Origin: Isochrysis galbana | Lineage: Eukaryota > Haptophyta > Isochrysidales > Isochrysidaceae | Direction: 5' to 3' | Length of the DNA: 64,000 nt | NCBI GenBank assembly: GCA_018136815.1 | Contig: CM030931.1 | Location: 2,595,801 to 2,659,800, forward strand | Shown here: piece after piece, positions 39,353 to 51,429 of the stretch | How the letters are laid out: each line of letters begins with the position of its first letter | Numbering within the stretch: the first letter of the stretch is position 1 | Program-made: the position numbers and the translations under genes | Notes under the pieces: generated by a model | Databases searched by the model: none | Seen by the model: only the letters and a program-made list of their open reading frames with translations | What the model was told of the DNA's origin: nothing

Positions 39353-41538
39353 AGCATGAGGGATATATTCACTGAAAAACTCATTTAAGGTATGATATCG
39401 CGGGTGCTCTCTCTCTCCTTCGGCGCTCCCCCCCCCTCCCCTGTCGAGTCGAGCGGAGCCGGAGGGCTCTGAGCCACTCCGTCGCGAGCAGCACCGGCGG
39501 CTAGCGCGGCGCTTTGGCCCTCCTCCCCACCGGGAGTCGGGTGAATGAAATTCTGGACTGGGTCGGGCAACCCCATTTGGGTGTCTGGAGGGGAACGAAC
39601 GGCGAACGAAGGGCTGTGGGGCGGCGAGGCGCTCCTAGCGGCCCTAGTGTGTTGGGTTTTAAGAGATTGTTAGACCTACAAAGAACTCTTCCCTCAGGGA
39701 GGGAGCCTAAGCTGCTTGAGTGCAGCGACGCAGCGAACAACGACGGACAAAGAGCCTGAGAACAACAGGATACACCGACCCACGAACACACCGGAATCAT
39801 TCACCCAAACCAAGCAAATTATCAAGCAACCGCGACCCCAAATCACCGATAACTCAAACACGTCGCGAGAGACGGAGAGAGAGAGCGAGAGAGAGAGAGA
39901 GACTCCACAGCGACGGCCGGAGCGTGTCTCCGTTGTAACTTCCCACGTAGCAGAGAGTCCGAAGGGGAGCGTCATGTCGCGCGACCACGGCGATCACTTT
40001 GGATACAGATCGCGACGAGATGTCTTCACGACCGAATAAATCTTGCCGTTGAGCGTGAACCTTCTAGACGCTTCTAACGAACAACCCTGAGTAGCAACCA
40101 AGGGGAAGAAACACCAAAGGGGCCAAGGCTTGCATGTAACTTGCACCAAGGGGAAAGATTCCCTCACCTAGGAAGCGAACCTACACCGGTCTCCAAGGGG
40201 AGATGGCAAATTAAACCTCAAATCTCGAGCGGCTAGAGCAACCGACTCGCTCGCCAAAACCTTGACCGAGAAGAAAGAAGCAAGGACCTACAAGCCAAGG
40301 GTAGCGGACCTAGGGAATATGAGAGGAAGTTTCCGAACGCCAACGCGAACGCCAAACGCGGGAAGGCAACGAAACCCTAACCAGGCCAAGCAGAACCTAT
40401 GAAGAACAGGCCTGGACGACAACAAAAGTCAGCAGGTCCCAAGAAAGAACCGGAACCCAACAAGAAACAACAAGCCTTGCAAGAAGCTAAACAAGCCTTC
40501 ACAAGGTAACCTGAGAGCCTGAGACAAGCGCGCAGCGAGTGACAGGCGACCTGGCTCCTTTGGGTCAAGATTGCCCGAAAGGAGGAAACCTGGAATCTAG
40601 ACCTGACAAACAGGCTAGAAGGAACGAAACGAGAACTCGAATTCTAGATTGCTAGGGACGAACCCTACCAACCTAGGTATGCCTGAGCTTCACCGTGTGG
40701 CCGCACGGCGAAGGACCTGGAAATAAGAGCCTGGAAATCGCATCATCTAGGATGAATGCGACATCCCCTGACCCCTGACCTCGTCCCCCCCCTCCCCCCT
40801 CGCCCCCCCCCCCCCGCGCGCCAACTCGCTTGGCGCCAAGGCCATTGGTTTCGCGCCAAGCGGCACAGCGCTCATTGCCGCCCAAATATGCATAAAATAT
40901 GTATCGATAGCTATGTCTGAAAATCATGCCCAAATATGTGATTCAAATTTGTACATATATCCGCCTACCCCAACACAGGACCTGTCCTACGAATGCAAGA
41001 AGCCACCAATAATCCATGATGATGAGCTCCTCCCATCATGCCCTGAGGAGATGGAATGCAGTTTTTATTGCCCTCTTTGAGACCTTCACTCTGCCTCTGC
41101 AGGCTGCAGGCTATTTCAGCTCTCAGCTCTACCGTTATAACCGCGATGGTTAATCGTCAACCTTTCTACGGCTGTGTGTATCGTCGTTCTTACGTCTCTA
41201 CGTCTACGGTGACTCTACGCTTCTATCAATCACTACACTTCATTCAACGCTGGTCTATTGTACCATCATATCAACATGGCCAAGCTTCTACCAAGTACTT
41301 TACTTTAGCTTTGCGTTTGCGAGTTTGTGTGCGATCCGCTCGGTCGCTCGGCAGGTGGGTACCATGTAGAACGTTAGAGAACATCAGACTCGAGAGGCGG
41401 AGACGTCGAACCTTCCGTGAAGCTCGTGCCCCCCCAGCTTGCGCCAGGGCGAGCGAGCTCCCTCCACTTCCCCGTCTCTCCTCTCTCCCCGTTCCGTGTC
41501 CCCCACACCTGCTCGCCCGCTCGCCCGAACCCTGTGAA
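39353..41538. other. Intergenic, repeat-like
   Basis: (GA)n at 39880-39900; an A-rich, gene-poor block 39960-40680 that includes a copy of the GGGGAGATNGCAAATTAAAC repeat (40197); C homopolymers at 40785-40816. No gene recognised. Confidence 0.5.
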
Positions 41539-44500
41539 ATGCGCACCGCCGCTCTCTACTGCGCCACGCTGCTCCTCGGCGCGCCCTCTGCCGCCGGCGC
41601 CCTTGCCGCCAGCCCTGCAAGCAGCCGGCTGCTCGGTGCGCCTCAGCCGCCGCCGCTGCTCCACCGGCTCCGCCTGGCGCCCTCCGTCGTGATGATGGCT
41701 AAGAAGAAGAAGGGGAAGGTGCCAGCGGCTGCCAAGGCGCTCGAAGCGCTCGAGGCGTGGGAGGCCGGCAATTCCCCCGGATCGGCAGTGGCCGATGAGG
41801 ATGACGGACTCACGCCTGTCACTGTCACCAAAAAGAAGAAGGCAGGTAAGGCGAAGAAGAGCAACCTCGCACCGGCGGCTCAAGCTGCACTCGAAGCGCT
41901 CGAGGCAATGGAGGCAGCCGCAACAGAGGCTGGTGCGGACGACCCGCTCGCGCCCGTTGCGCCCACCATGGGCAAGAAAATGCTCAAGCGCAAAGCGGGT
42001 GTGGAGGAGACTGCGGCCCCTGAGCCAGCCGCTGTGTCACAGCCTGCTTCGTCGGTCCCGACGTTGGCGGATAAGGTCCGTGCGGCGTGTGAACAGCTTG
42101 GCGTCGACGCCTCCCAGCCTGTACCGGCCGCCCTGAAGGCTTGCAATGAAGCCATGGGTATCCAGGGCTCAGGACCTCTACTACAGCAAGCGGATGAGCT
42201 TGTGGCACAGTTGGGACTGAACCTGCTTGAGGGGCCTGCCGCCGCGTCAGAGCCGGCGGCCGTGCCGGCGGCCTCGCTGATGCACGAGGAGGAAGTTCTC
42301 GAGGCCGACTCGCCTGCCGAGAAAGTGGCAGTGAACGAGGCCCCCGTGGCCGACAGCGTCGATGAGGCAATGCCCCGGGAGGTCACCCTCTCAAAGAAGA
42401 AGCAGGGCAAGCCCAAGACTGAACAGGTCGAGGACGATGATGTAGAGGAGGAGAGCGCGCGCCCAGCTGGCACTGACCAGTCTGGCCGCCGCGGCATGCA
42501 GACGCGTATCCAGCGGTTCGACGAGGCGGAGCCAGGCTTCGCGTACGTCAAGATGAATGGAGGAAAGCTCCGCTTCCGGAACCAAGATGTGTGTATTTTT
42601 CATCCCTCATCTCGTGGGCATTGAGTTCGCTCGGGGGCGTTGTTGAGCACCTCGGCGCACAGCAGGCCAAGTGCCCTGCGAGACATATCTGTGGGCAGTC
42701 GCCAGGTTGTGGTGTCGCCCGCCTGACCCCACCCTATGCTGTTCCTACTTAGGTTCTTACTGACGCCACGTGGGATGTGCAGACCGGACAGCGAGTTGGT
42801 CTTGTCGGCAACAACGGCGCGGGTAAGACCACTCAGCTGAGGATTTTGGCGGGTGAGCTTGAGCTCGATGAAGGTGAGGTCATCAAGTCAAGGTCGGACA
42901 TCAAGATTGCGATGCTCCGCCAAGAGTTTCGTGAGGACCTTCGCGATGGCCGCTCTCTCAAAGAGGAGTTCATCTCAGTCTTCTCAGAGATTGAGGAACT
43001 TCAGCAGCAGTACACTGAGGCCGAGGAGGCCCTGGCGAATGCCGGTGACGATTCGGATGCCATGCAGGCAGGAAATATTGCAAATGCCGCCGCAAATGCA
43101 CAGCTAAGCGCCTTAGCCCCGCTCTCGGGTGATTTCTTACTCTCTTGTCCTCGTTCCAGGCGTCTCTCGACAAGATGAACGAGCTGCAAGCGAAGCTCGA
43201 CGCGGCTGATGCAGGCTCCATTGAGAAGCGCGCCGACCGCATGATTCAAAGCATGGGCTTCGCCCCCGGCGATGAGAAGCTCCCCGTCTCCGCCTTTTCT
43301 GGCGGGTGGAAGATGCGCATCGGTCTAGGCAAGACCCTGTTGCAGGAGCCGCAGGTCCTCCTCCTCGACGAGCCTACCAACCACATGGACCTCGAGAGCG
43401 TCGAGTGGCTCGAGAAATATCTCCAAACGCAGGTGAATAGACGCAGAGTGAGGGGATACGCGATCTTTTCACCGTGTTCTGCTGTCTCAAGTGTGCGCGC
43501 TCGGTGGGCATTGTTGGGTCAAACTGAGGGCTGCCAATCCCTGCTAGCATGTATCTCATGTACTGTGTTCCGGACCCCGACCGGTAGACTGAGAAGCTCG
43601 CACTGGTCATTGTATCCCACGATCGCGAGTTCCTCGACCGCGTGTGTACCAAGATGGTTGAAACGGAATATGGCGTCACGCACACCTATCCCGGCAACTA
43701 TCGCAATTTCCTCAAGCTCAAGGAGGAGAGGGCGCGCCTCGAGATGGACAGATGGGAGGCGCAACAGAAGGAGATCAAGGCAATCAAGTCCGACATCTCA
43801 CGCCTGCGGAACACGGAGTCGGCTGCGGCAACCGTCCGCGCCAAGGAGCGCGCGCTCAAGGAGATGGAGCGGGGGGGCGAGAAACACATTCCGAGGCCCT
43901 TCACGGCCAAAGCAAAATTCTCCTTTCGCTTTCCGCCGGCGCCGCGTTGCTCTAAGGACGTGATTGAGTTGGAGGGGGTCAGCCACGGCTACAACGGCGG
44001 TACATTATTCAAGGACGTCGACCTGTGCATTGAGCTCGGCGACCGCATCGCCATCATCGGGCCCAACGGCGCGGGCAAGTCTACGCTGCTCCGGCTCATT
44101 ATGGGCATCGAGAAGCCGAGGGAGGGACGCGCTGAGATCGTCGCACAAAACGCGGTCATGCGCTATTTCGAGCAGGATCAGGCCAATGCACTGCCGCTAG
44201 ATAAGACGGTACTACAAACCGTCCAGGATGCATCGGCATCCACAGACCACACGTACGAGGAGCTGCGCGCGCTGCTGGGCAAATTTATGTTTAAGAGCGA
44301 GAAGGTTGAGGACAAGCTGTCCACCCTCTCGGGCGGCGAGAAGGCGCGCGTCGCAATGTGCCGTATGCTCCTCGAGCCCTGCAATCTTTTGTTGCTTGAC
44401 GAGCCAACAAATCATCTTGACATTGCCGCCAAGGAGGTCCTGGAGGAGGCCATCCAGAACTTTGAGGGGACCGTTGTCATGGTCTCGCACGATCGCTTCT

Positions 44501-44787
44501 TCCTTTCGCAAACGGCCAACACCATCCTTGCACTCGAGGACGGCGAGCTCGTGATTTATGAGGGCGACTACAAGTCATACCTTGACAAGCAGGACGGAAT
44601 CGCGGAGAAGGTGGCCGGGCGCCACCTCCCAGGCGGAGACATCATCAAGTCCGCTCCAAAGATTGACCTTCAGCCGCAGGACAGTACCAACAAGGAGAAA
44701 AAGAAGAAAAACTTTGGCGGTCGCGGCGGGCCAAGTGGGAACAAGATGAAGGGTATCAAGAATGCGAAGAGGATGTCTAACGTGTAA
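41539..44787 (+). CDS. Plastid-targeted ABC-F ATPase (four exons)
   Basis: Exons 41539..42588, 42753..43067, 43160..43432, 43588..44787; 945 residues. Introns 1 and 3 are GT-AG; intron 2 is GC-AG (CAG|GCAGGA). [20 protein letters not shown] is a signal peptide followed by a transit-like region, indicating the plastid. Residues ~55-345 are a Lys/Ala/Glu-rich extension with repeated 'AL-EALEA(W/M)EA' helices and TVTKKKK / TLSKKKQ motifs. NBD1 begins after intron 1: Walker [13 protein letters not shown] (~367-378), signature FSGGWKMR (not LSGG), Walker [16 protein letters not shown]2: [31 protein letters not shown], and the VMVSHDR switch. The two-NBD, no-membrane layout with an inter-domain arm is ABC-F (translation factor/ribosome rescue type). 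The C terminus is basic. Likely acts on plastid ribosomes. Confidence 0.92.
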
Positions 44788-45907
44788 ACAGCCTTGATGT
44801 TGCCCTAGATGGAAGATTTTAACATGGGTCCTCCAACCTCACGAGGTTGCATCGATGACTGAACATGATCATGGTGTGGCGTGGTGATGAGATATGAGAG
44901 ATGAAGGCTCAGCATATTGCTGATCCCGTTGGTCGGAAGAACACGATAGGGGTGAGTGAGAAGCAGCTGCCGACTATTGACTGACACTTGGGGTAGGAGG
45001 AGGAACAGCGGCACGGACGTCAACCTCGTCCATGTGTGTGGAGGTGGCGGTTCAGTGTGTGACTAAGAGCCATCGTGTCCAACTATCTTTAAAAAGATAG
45101 GGTAAGATAGGGTGAACTATCGTTAAAACGATATGCGTGCGGAAGGCACCGAACGCACAAATTCGAAGTCTGACCCGAATTCCACTTTCAGCACTAGTAC
45201 TGCCACATACCGCCCACTATCCATCGCTCTCACCGCTCACGCTGCCCCACAGGCTGCAGACACCCTCAGGTCACAGAAAGAAGCGCGGACATTGGGCCTC
45301 ACGAAAAAATATTTTGAAGCGGGGAAGGGTCTGGGTAAGGGGCAAGGCCGTACGTTGGACCCGAATTCCCGGGGAAGAAGTGACCTAGGAGCAGTAGTAG
45401 GCATCTTTGAGATTTTTTAGGACTTGTCCTAGAAAGCGAGGTACCTTTATCGGCGAATGAAAGCAAGCCGCCTAAGCGCCTAAGTCTAGTGGCAGTGGCA
45501 GTGGCAGTAGCGGGGTACTCACTCTCGTCATATGAGTTAAATACGTCTTTGTTGTGTAGTAGCTGAAATTGTGAGCTGTGTGCAGCTGAAGTATAGTTCG
45601 CGCTCATCCTAACTCATAGCAGCCGTTGCCAGTCATCGCAGCCGAGTCAAAGTGTCAAATTAGCTTGTTGCTTCACCATTCTGGCCACATGCTAGGGTGA
45701 AGAAAGCAGGCACTCTCGTGATCATACGAGTTCGCGCCTGAGGCCTAGCTGCGAATTCACCTCCGTCCCTTCAAATCTCGCCAGCAGATGTATCCTCAGA
45801 CAGGCGAATCCTTCACACTGCACACGTAGCTGCCAACACCACGAAAGCAATGTCAAATTTGTATGGGAATCTCTCCACGCGACAGAGAGGTGGGACCACC
45901 TGCCCAA
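44788..45907. other. Intergenic with two short perfect palindromes
   Basis: CTATCTTTAAAAAGATAG (45083-45100) and TATCGTTAAAACGATA (45118-45133), separated by a GGTAAGATAGGGTGAA spacer containing another GATA. Either terminator-like hairpins or paired GATA-type sites. No gene recognised in the rest. Confidence 0.5.
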
Positions 45908-46417
45908 TCACTTCTCTTCTTTCTCTTTGGGTTTTGCCGTCTGGAGCTGCGGCGGATCCTCCGGGTCGGCAGATTTCAGGTTCGTCATGTTGTCCCTCTC
46001 TGCCATGCCTTCCACGAACGAGTCGGTGACTTCCTACGAGGAGCACCGTGAGCCAGAGCATTCGCATTGTATACGGTTGTCACATGCGGGGCTCGCCCGT
46101 ATAAAGTTTGCGAGGCATGTGGAACAATGGCGCACCTTAAGTGCCACGCTTTGCTTGCCCAGATCTCTCGCGAATGGCACAATCTTGTCCGGCCCAAAGA
46201 TGAACAGAGCGAGGATTCCGATCACTCCGAGCTCTGCCCAGCCAAGGCCGAAGAGGCCCATCGCTGGGGGTGCACTGCGTAGGGCCGCGCGCGGGAGAAG
46301 TGCAGGCGAGGCGGTACTCGCCACAGCGCGCGCGCTCAGCGCCGGTCTGGCTACCGTGAAGGCGTCGGCGCTGCCGAGCATTGCGGCGCACATCATCAGC
46401 AGTACGCGGCGCGCCAT
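45908..46417 (-). CDS. tatA: Plastid twin-arginine translocase subunit TatA
   Basis: Exons complement(46136..46417) and (45908..46033), GT-AG, phase 0 (SVALK|EVTDSF), 135 residues. The opening MARRVLLMMCAAMLGSADAF is a signal peptide ending A-D-A|F, followed by an Arg/Ser/Ala-rich transit segment; this gives import into a secondary plastid. Mature part: GLFGLGWAELGVIGILALFI with the FGPDK hinge and amphipathic helix ARDLGKQSVALK, the TatA/TatB signature. An acidic/Pro-rich tail ends KPKEKEEK. TatA oligomers form the channel of the thylakoid delta-pH pathway. TatB (Hcf106) is usually longer, so TatA is preferred. A long distance to other Tat genes is normal in a nucleus. Confidence 0.9.
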
Positions 46418-46449
46418 CCCCGCCGGTCGCAATCTTCTCTCCTCGCAAT

Positions 46450-48518
46450 CTCTACTAAAAAAGTAATCCTTGTGTCTCCATGAACCAGGAGGTTCTTCTC
46501 TTCGCCCGGCGCCCCCTCTCCCCCCGCGCTTGCTTGGAGCTCCGCGTCGTCATCATGCCATCATTTGTTTGGTCTATTTGCAGAGTTCGGGTTTCGCCGT
46601 AAGGCTGTTTGTTCACACCAGCTCCCTGGGCAGTAAAATACTAGTGCCCCAAACAAATAGTAATCAGTGTTCATTTTGTTTATGGCGTTGGGGTTGGGGA
46701 GATGAGAGATGATTCGGGGGAGCGCTCAAAAATAGGGGGGCGGTTAAGTGTACTCTGAGTGTTTCTCATGCTCATGCGATCATTTTTAACACCCAGCGGT
46801 GGTAAAATGAATCTCGGCTCTCGGCGGTCGGCAACGTGGCTACGTGGCTACGTGCTACGTTGTCGAATCCAGAGTATCTCTATACTCAAAGCGGATTCGA
46901 TACTCGATAGTGCGAACGAATTTTGTTTTCAGGGCTTGTCTCGATGGTTCGCCGCTCGTTCGACATACTCAACACTGAGGCTTCACATCGCTCGTCAATT
47001 CATTTGTCTCCTTCCTTGTTTGTTTCGAGCGTTTATGTTTGTGTTTCTGAGTTCTTTTGTTGATTGAGTGGTGTTATTAGATTGAGTTTTGAGAGGTGGT
47101 CACGTGTGCCGTCGTCATGTAGCGCGTTCCCCTCCCTCCCTCTCTCTCTCTCTCTCAAGATTGTGCCCCGAATGAGACTTGACACGATCGAGCACGAGCT
47201 TGATTCGACAGTTTAAAGACATCCCTCACTTCCTAGCACGTCCTCGCCACGCCTCGCCGCCCATCGCGCCGTGCACAAGCCCACACCCCCCCGCCGAGGG
47301 CGCCCCCCCAATATCCTCGGAGCTGTCGCAGGCGAAGCGACCGCGTCCACCCGCGAAGGCCAAAAAAAAAACATCTGAAGATTCTGGGCTACACACCTAC
47401 TATACTAGGGTCACTCCCCCCTAATTCCTAATTCCACTGACCACTGACATCGCCCTTCGCCCTTCTCTTCCCTCCCCTCCACCTCTTCCCCTTCCCCCCT
47501 GCACTATATACCAGCACTGGAAGCCACGCTCATAAGATTTTCTACCCTGGTGAGAGGCCGCGCCCCGCCGAGCCTCTACAACTCGGCAAGGACCGGAAAG
47601 GCCGCCCAGGGAAGAAAACCCAAGATCAAAACCACAAGGGAACTTAGCACACCGATATACACGGAGGACCAAAAGGGTAGATTGAAAATGAGCGACACCC
47701 TGAGGCAAGTGGCGGAAGCGCTCGGCCTAGCAGAGCGGCTAGCCTGAGACACACCTACAGCCCGCCTCGAGCCCAACCAGAAGGCGCTAAAAAACACCGC
47801 GCAACACAACGAGCTTCAAGGATGACGAGACGCCCAAACGACCAAAAAATATATATAAACAGGCCACCCAGTGACACAGGAGAAAGGCGAGAACATTCGC
47901 TGGGGACAAGTGCACCCGATCCAACCCAACTCCCCCCAACAACCTGAGCCCCTAAGTAGAGCACAAGGGGAGGAGCCGCAAGGCGGGTAGTGGGGAGCGA
48001 GGTGGGAAGGAGCGTGGCTACGAAAATAGATCTCAGTGCCGCGCGCGAGGCGAGAATATTAAAAGGTTTTTTTTCTTCCCCTTCCCCCCTTCATTCCTTT
48101 GTCTTTGGTATGTGGGGTTCGGCCTAGGTGCACTACCATGGGCCTGGTTCAGAGTGCGGGTTCCTCCGGGCAGGCCTATTGTTAGTCGGGTGTGTATTCG
48201 TTCGGCTATCGGTGTGCGAGCTGGGTTGGGGTTGGGGTTGTCGACATAGCGATGAGCGCTTGTGTGTGTGTGTGTGTGTGTGTGTGTTGGGGCGGGGCGA
48301 GCGGCGCGCGGCGACGAGCAAAGAAGAGAGCGGCGGCCTCCCCCCTCCGCGGGGGCGCTACCGTTTTCTTTTCTCCGGTCTTCGCGCCTCGCTGCTCCGT
48401 TGGCGTTCACTTACGTAAACTAAAGCTCACTGTCTAAGGGAGTACAAAACACAAAAGATAAACTGCGATCCGGAGCGAGCGAGCGAGCGAGCGACTGCCG
48501 GGCGGGTGAGTTAGCACG
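46450..48518. other. Intergenic, dispersed-repeat-rich
   Basis: Contains repeat B copies at about 47361-47510 and 48060-48175, a (TG)n run at 48264-48287, and a block 48290-48412 partly repeated at 49566-49620 and 50335-50395 (GCTGCTCCGTTGGCGTTCAC). A frame at 47550-47747 (SDTLRQVAEALGLAERLA at its end) is too short to judge. Confidence 0.6.
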
Positions 48519-49091
48519 ATGTGCCGCAGCGGCTTTCTCCTGCTCTTGGTGACGAGCCTGGCGTGCGCTGATGGCGGAATGAGAGGAGTGGTGAAGTCTT
48601 GCCCGGCATGACGACTCAATTCGCTCCCTCAAGTGCGGAAGTTTCTCAAACAGCGCGGTGGGGTCGATCTCTACACGGGTGTGACCGTCTCATGGATTCG
48701 TGGCTTTGATCCGACTCTGTATGTGTACAACGAACAAGGCGCAGCAGTGAAGACCACCAGACTGGCCCAGTATGATTTCAACCAGTTGCATCAGCTTTTC
48801 TCCGCGCATTTCAGCAAGCGCAGCAGCGCACGTAGTTTGCATGCCACAGAAGACGAGATCCTCAAAAATGAAGCGCCTGGCACAAACCCTCCAGCAGGGC
48901 AGCCGATTGCTGAAAATACAGGATCGCTGCGGAATGCACGAACATTTTCCAGACGAATATTACTCATGAGCATCGGTGCATTAACTGTCTTCCTCGTCTT
49001 CGCGGCCGCGTCGCGGCTGCACAGATCGCATCTCGCAACGAGCAAGCAAATGCCGCATGGTAGTAGTGCATCTTGGGAGGCGAGTGTATGA
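48519..49091 (+). CDS. SELENOM/SELENOF-type selenoprotein with in-frame TGA (Sec31) and C-terminal anchor
   Basis: ATG 48519 opens MCRSGFLLLLVTSLACADG, a signal peptide. The frame then reaches KSCPA-TGA-RLNSLPQVRKFL: the TGA at 48609-48611 falls exactly where SELENOM/SELENOF proteins carry selenocysteine, after Cys in a C-x-x-U motif and before the family's (K/Q/R)L-(N/G)-x-x-P-x-V-x-x-F helix. The frame continues with VSWIRGFDPTLYVYNEQGAA (family: V-x-G-x-DP-x-L...D-x-G) and TRLAQYDFNQLHQLFSAHF, a thioredoxin-like fold of ER-resident redox proteins. Residues ~145-170 (ILLMSIGALTVFLVFAA) form a membrane anchor not found in the usual soluble relatives. Total 190 residues including Sec. Translation as Sec needs a 3' SECIS element; I could not identify one by eye in the following 250 bases. 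Confidence 0.75.
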
Positions 49092-49454
49092 AAACAGTAT
49101 TAGTACATCTTGGGACGTGAATGCGTGAAAGGCTCCAAAGCCCCCCCATTGCCCTCAAGCTTCTGGCACGCCGAGCAAGCTGTTGCAATTTGGTTGAAAT
49201 AACGCCAATGTACCGCTCCGCTAGCTCAACTTGAGTGCACTGCTCATGCCAATACGATCTGCGGATCTACGCCATGCGCCATCTGTATGCCCTTTGTGAC
49301 AAACATGATGCAGAAATGAGCAGGTTTGTGTTTGGGCGTGGTGAGGCTATGGAGACGGGGCAGGATATGGAGCATAGAATGAGCCCAAGTGATTACAGGC
49401 CTTACTTACAAGACACCGAGACAGGATGACTTTTGGCATACAGGGGACTTCGGG
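49092..49454. other. Selenoprotein 3' flank, no gene
   Basis: Expected site of a SECIS element. Several TGA motifs are present (49089, 49118, 49126, 49193, 49299, 49306), but none sits in a convincing stem with an AA apical loop and a 3' GA. Confidence 0.3.
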
Positions 49455-49735
49455 CGGCTCCCATGGCCAGCGAGGCGAGCGTGGGAGAGGCAAGGGGGGC
49501 CAGGGGCTGAGCCCCAGCCTCAATTGTCCCCGGTGGCAGGGGTAGACTTGAGCGCTTAGGTGTGTGTGTGTGTTGGGGCGAGGCAAGCGAGGCGCGGCGG
49601 AGAGGAAAAGGGCGAGGGGCCTTGGTCTGCTCTCAGGTCTCAGGGGTCCTTTGGGGGCTCCCAGAGGGCTAGCAAGGGCAGCTCCGGGGACAATTGAGGC
49701 TGGGGCTCAGCCCCTGGTCCCCTTTCGCCTCCTTC
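49455..49735. repeat. Repeat C, two copies in inverted orientation
   Basis: 49455-49535 (plus) and 49655-49735 (minus) share GGGGCTGAGCCCCAGCCTCA and ATTGTCCCCGG, giving a large inverted repeat around a TG/GA-rich spacer. Similar to 24345-24440 and 59826-59935. Confidence 0.7.
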
Positions 49736-50440
49736 TTTCTGAGGGTCGGAGGTGGCAAATGGCTCTAGAACAATATAATTAGTCTTCTAGGCCACGCCAG
49801 GCTCCAGGTACCCATAGAAGGTGCACACACGGAAACGTGAACAAGGAGCGACAAGCAGCGGACGGCGGCGTTCATGTCTAGATCACCGAATCTATGGGCT
49901 GTTCGGCCATCCAAGGGTGCGGGGGAATGTCCCTCAGAGTCCCCGGAGAGCTTGGGGGCTACGGGCGAGCGGATAGCGAGCAGTTGAAAAAAGGAAGAAA
50001 GTGTGGAAGCTCCAATTTTGGCGCCTCGGCAGCAAGGAGTGATGATACTCTACAGCGCGCTGCATGTTGCATGTCGGCGCTCTCGCTAGTGGTTTTATGG
50101 TTTTAGGCAGCCGCACATAAACACGGAGAGAGAAGCGAACACGGAGGGGGTGTGAAACGCGGCAAAACACGACTGCGTGTGTGGCCTCCATCCATAGGAA
50201 CACCTGTCGTGGAAACGTATTTTTGCCCCCCTTCGTCGGGGAAAAGGGGGGTGGTGCGTTCCCCACCCCGGGAGAGAAGGGGGGCCCGGGGCCTCTTCCC
50301 GCCCTTTCTCTCTGCTTCCCCCTTTCTCTCTGCTTCTTCTCCGGTGCTCCGCGCCCTCTCTCTCGCTGCTCCGTTGCCGTTCACCTGCGGCGACTACCTC
50401 TGATCGTCAAATGTCTATGATTTTTCTTATCGGCGCACCT
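49736..50440. other. Intergenic, no gene recognised
   Basis: Includes the second copy of the GCTGCTCCGTTGCCGTTCAC block (50335-50395), preceded by a C/T-rich stretch. Confidence 0.4.
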
Positions 50441-50719
50441 GTGCGGAGAGAGAGAGAGAGGGGGAGAGGGGGGGGGGGGGAGAGAGAGAGAGAGGGAGGG
50501 AGAAAGAGAGAGAGAGGGAAAGAGGGAGAGGGAGGGAGAGAGAGGGAGAGAGAGGGAGAGGGAGAGAGAGAGAGAGAGAGGGAGAGAGGGAGAGAGGGAG
50601 AGGGGGGGGGGGCGAGAGAGAGAGAGACAGAGAGAGAGACAGACAGAGAGAGAGACGGGGGGGGGAATAGAGAGAGAGAGAGAGACAGAGAGACGGAGAG
50701 AGAGAGAGACGGGGGGGGG

Positions 50720-50771
<52 letters not shown>

Positions 50772-50815
50772 GAGAGAGACGAGAGAGACGAGAGAGACGA
50801 GAGAGACGAGAGGGG
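50440..50815. repeat. GA-rich arrays with GAGAC variants
   Basis: (GA)n with G runs to ~50620, GAGACAGA units to ~50710, (GA)n to 50770, then a perfect 10-bp tandem GAGAGACGAG-type repeat, 50768-50811. Confidence 0.95.
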
Positions 50816-51159
50816 GCGCTCGCTTTCTGGCCTCGGTGTTGGTCGAGGCCCTGCGAGTTCCAGTCTGCGTTCCAGTCAGAAGACAAGGAGACGAGAGAAG
50901 GCCCTAACTGCCCCTCCCCGTGCACGATTGGTTGGGGGGGGGGGTCTGCCTCTCTCACACTCTCCTCCGCACACCCTCCTCCCTGGGTAGGAAGAGGAGA
51001 GGATAGAGAAGAAGAGAGAGGCAGTAGAGTAGGTGATGCCTGAGGAACCTCTCTCACTTGGAGGGGGAGAACACCCGCTCGAGAACGATGTGGGAGGGGG
51101 CGTAGAGAGGCGGAGAACTTTGGGAACAGAGAAGAGAAGAGGAAGAAAAGGAAGGGTTG

Positions 51160-51345
51160 GGGGGGTGGAGGGGGAGGGAGGGGGGAGGAAAGGAGAAGGG
51201 GGAGGGAGGGAGGAGGGGAAGGGAGGGAGGGAGGGTAGGGGGAAGTAACGAAGTGAGAGAGAAGAGAAAGAGAAAGAGAGGAGAGAAGAGAGAGAGGGGC
51301 GAGGAGAGGAGGAGAGAGGAGAGAGAGAGGAGGAGAGAGTAGGGA
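51160..51345. repeat. Purine tract upstream of the kinase gene
   Basis: G/A-only sequence (GGGAGGAAAGG, AGAGAGGAGG units) ending ~85 bases before the kinase ATG. Confidence 0.9.
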
Positions 51346-51429
51346 AGGGGGAAGGGGGGGAGTGAGGGGGGGAAAGGGAAGGCAGCGGTGTGCAGCTTCC
51401 TGTCGGCGGGCACGTGCGTGCGTGACGAT

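Noticed and set aside
47550-47747. Small ORF with helical C terminus
   Set aside because: Embedded in repeat copies, 65 codons, no homology; not listed as a gene.
48633-49091. Short protein beginning at 48633, downstream of the TGA
   Set aside because: No ATG opens this frame at that point (the codon is GTG), and starting there removes the signal peptide and the redox motif of the family.
49277-49330. SECIS hairpin around TTTGTGACAAACATGATGC
   Set aside because: CAAAC can pair with GTTTG and the loop has AA, but the 3' GA of the non-Watson-Crick quartet is missing and the helix is too short.
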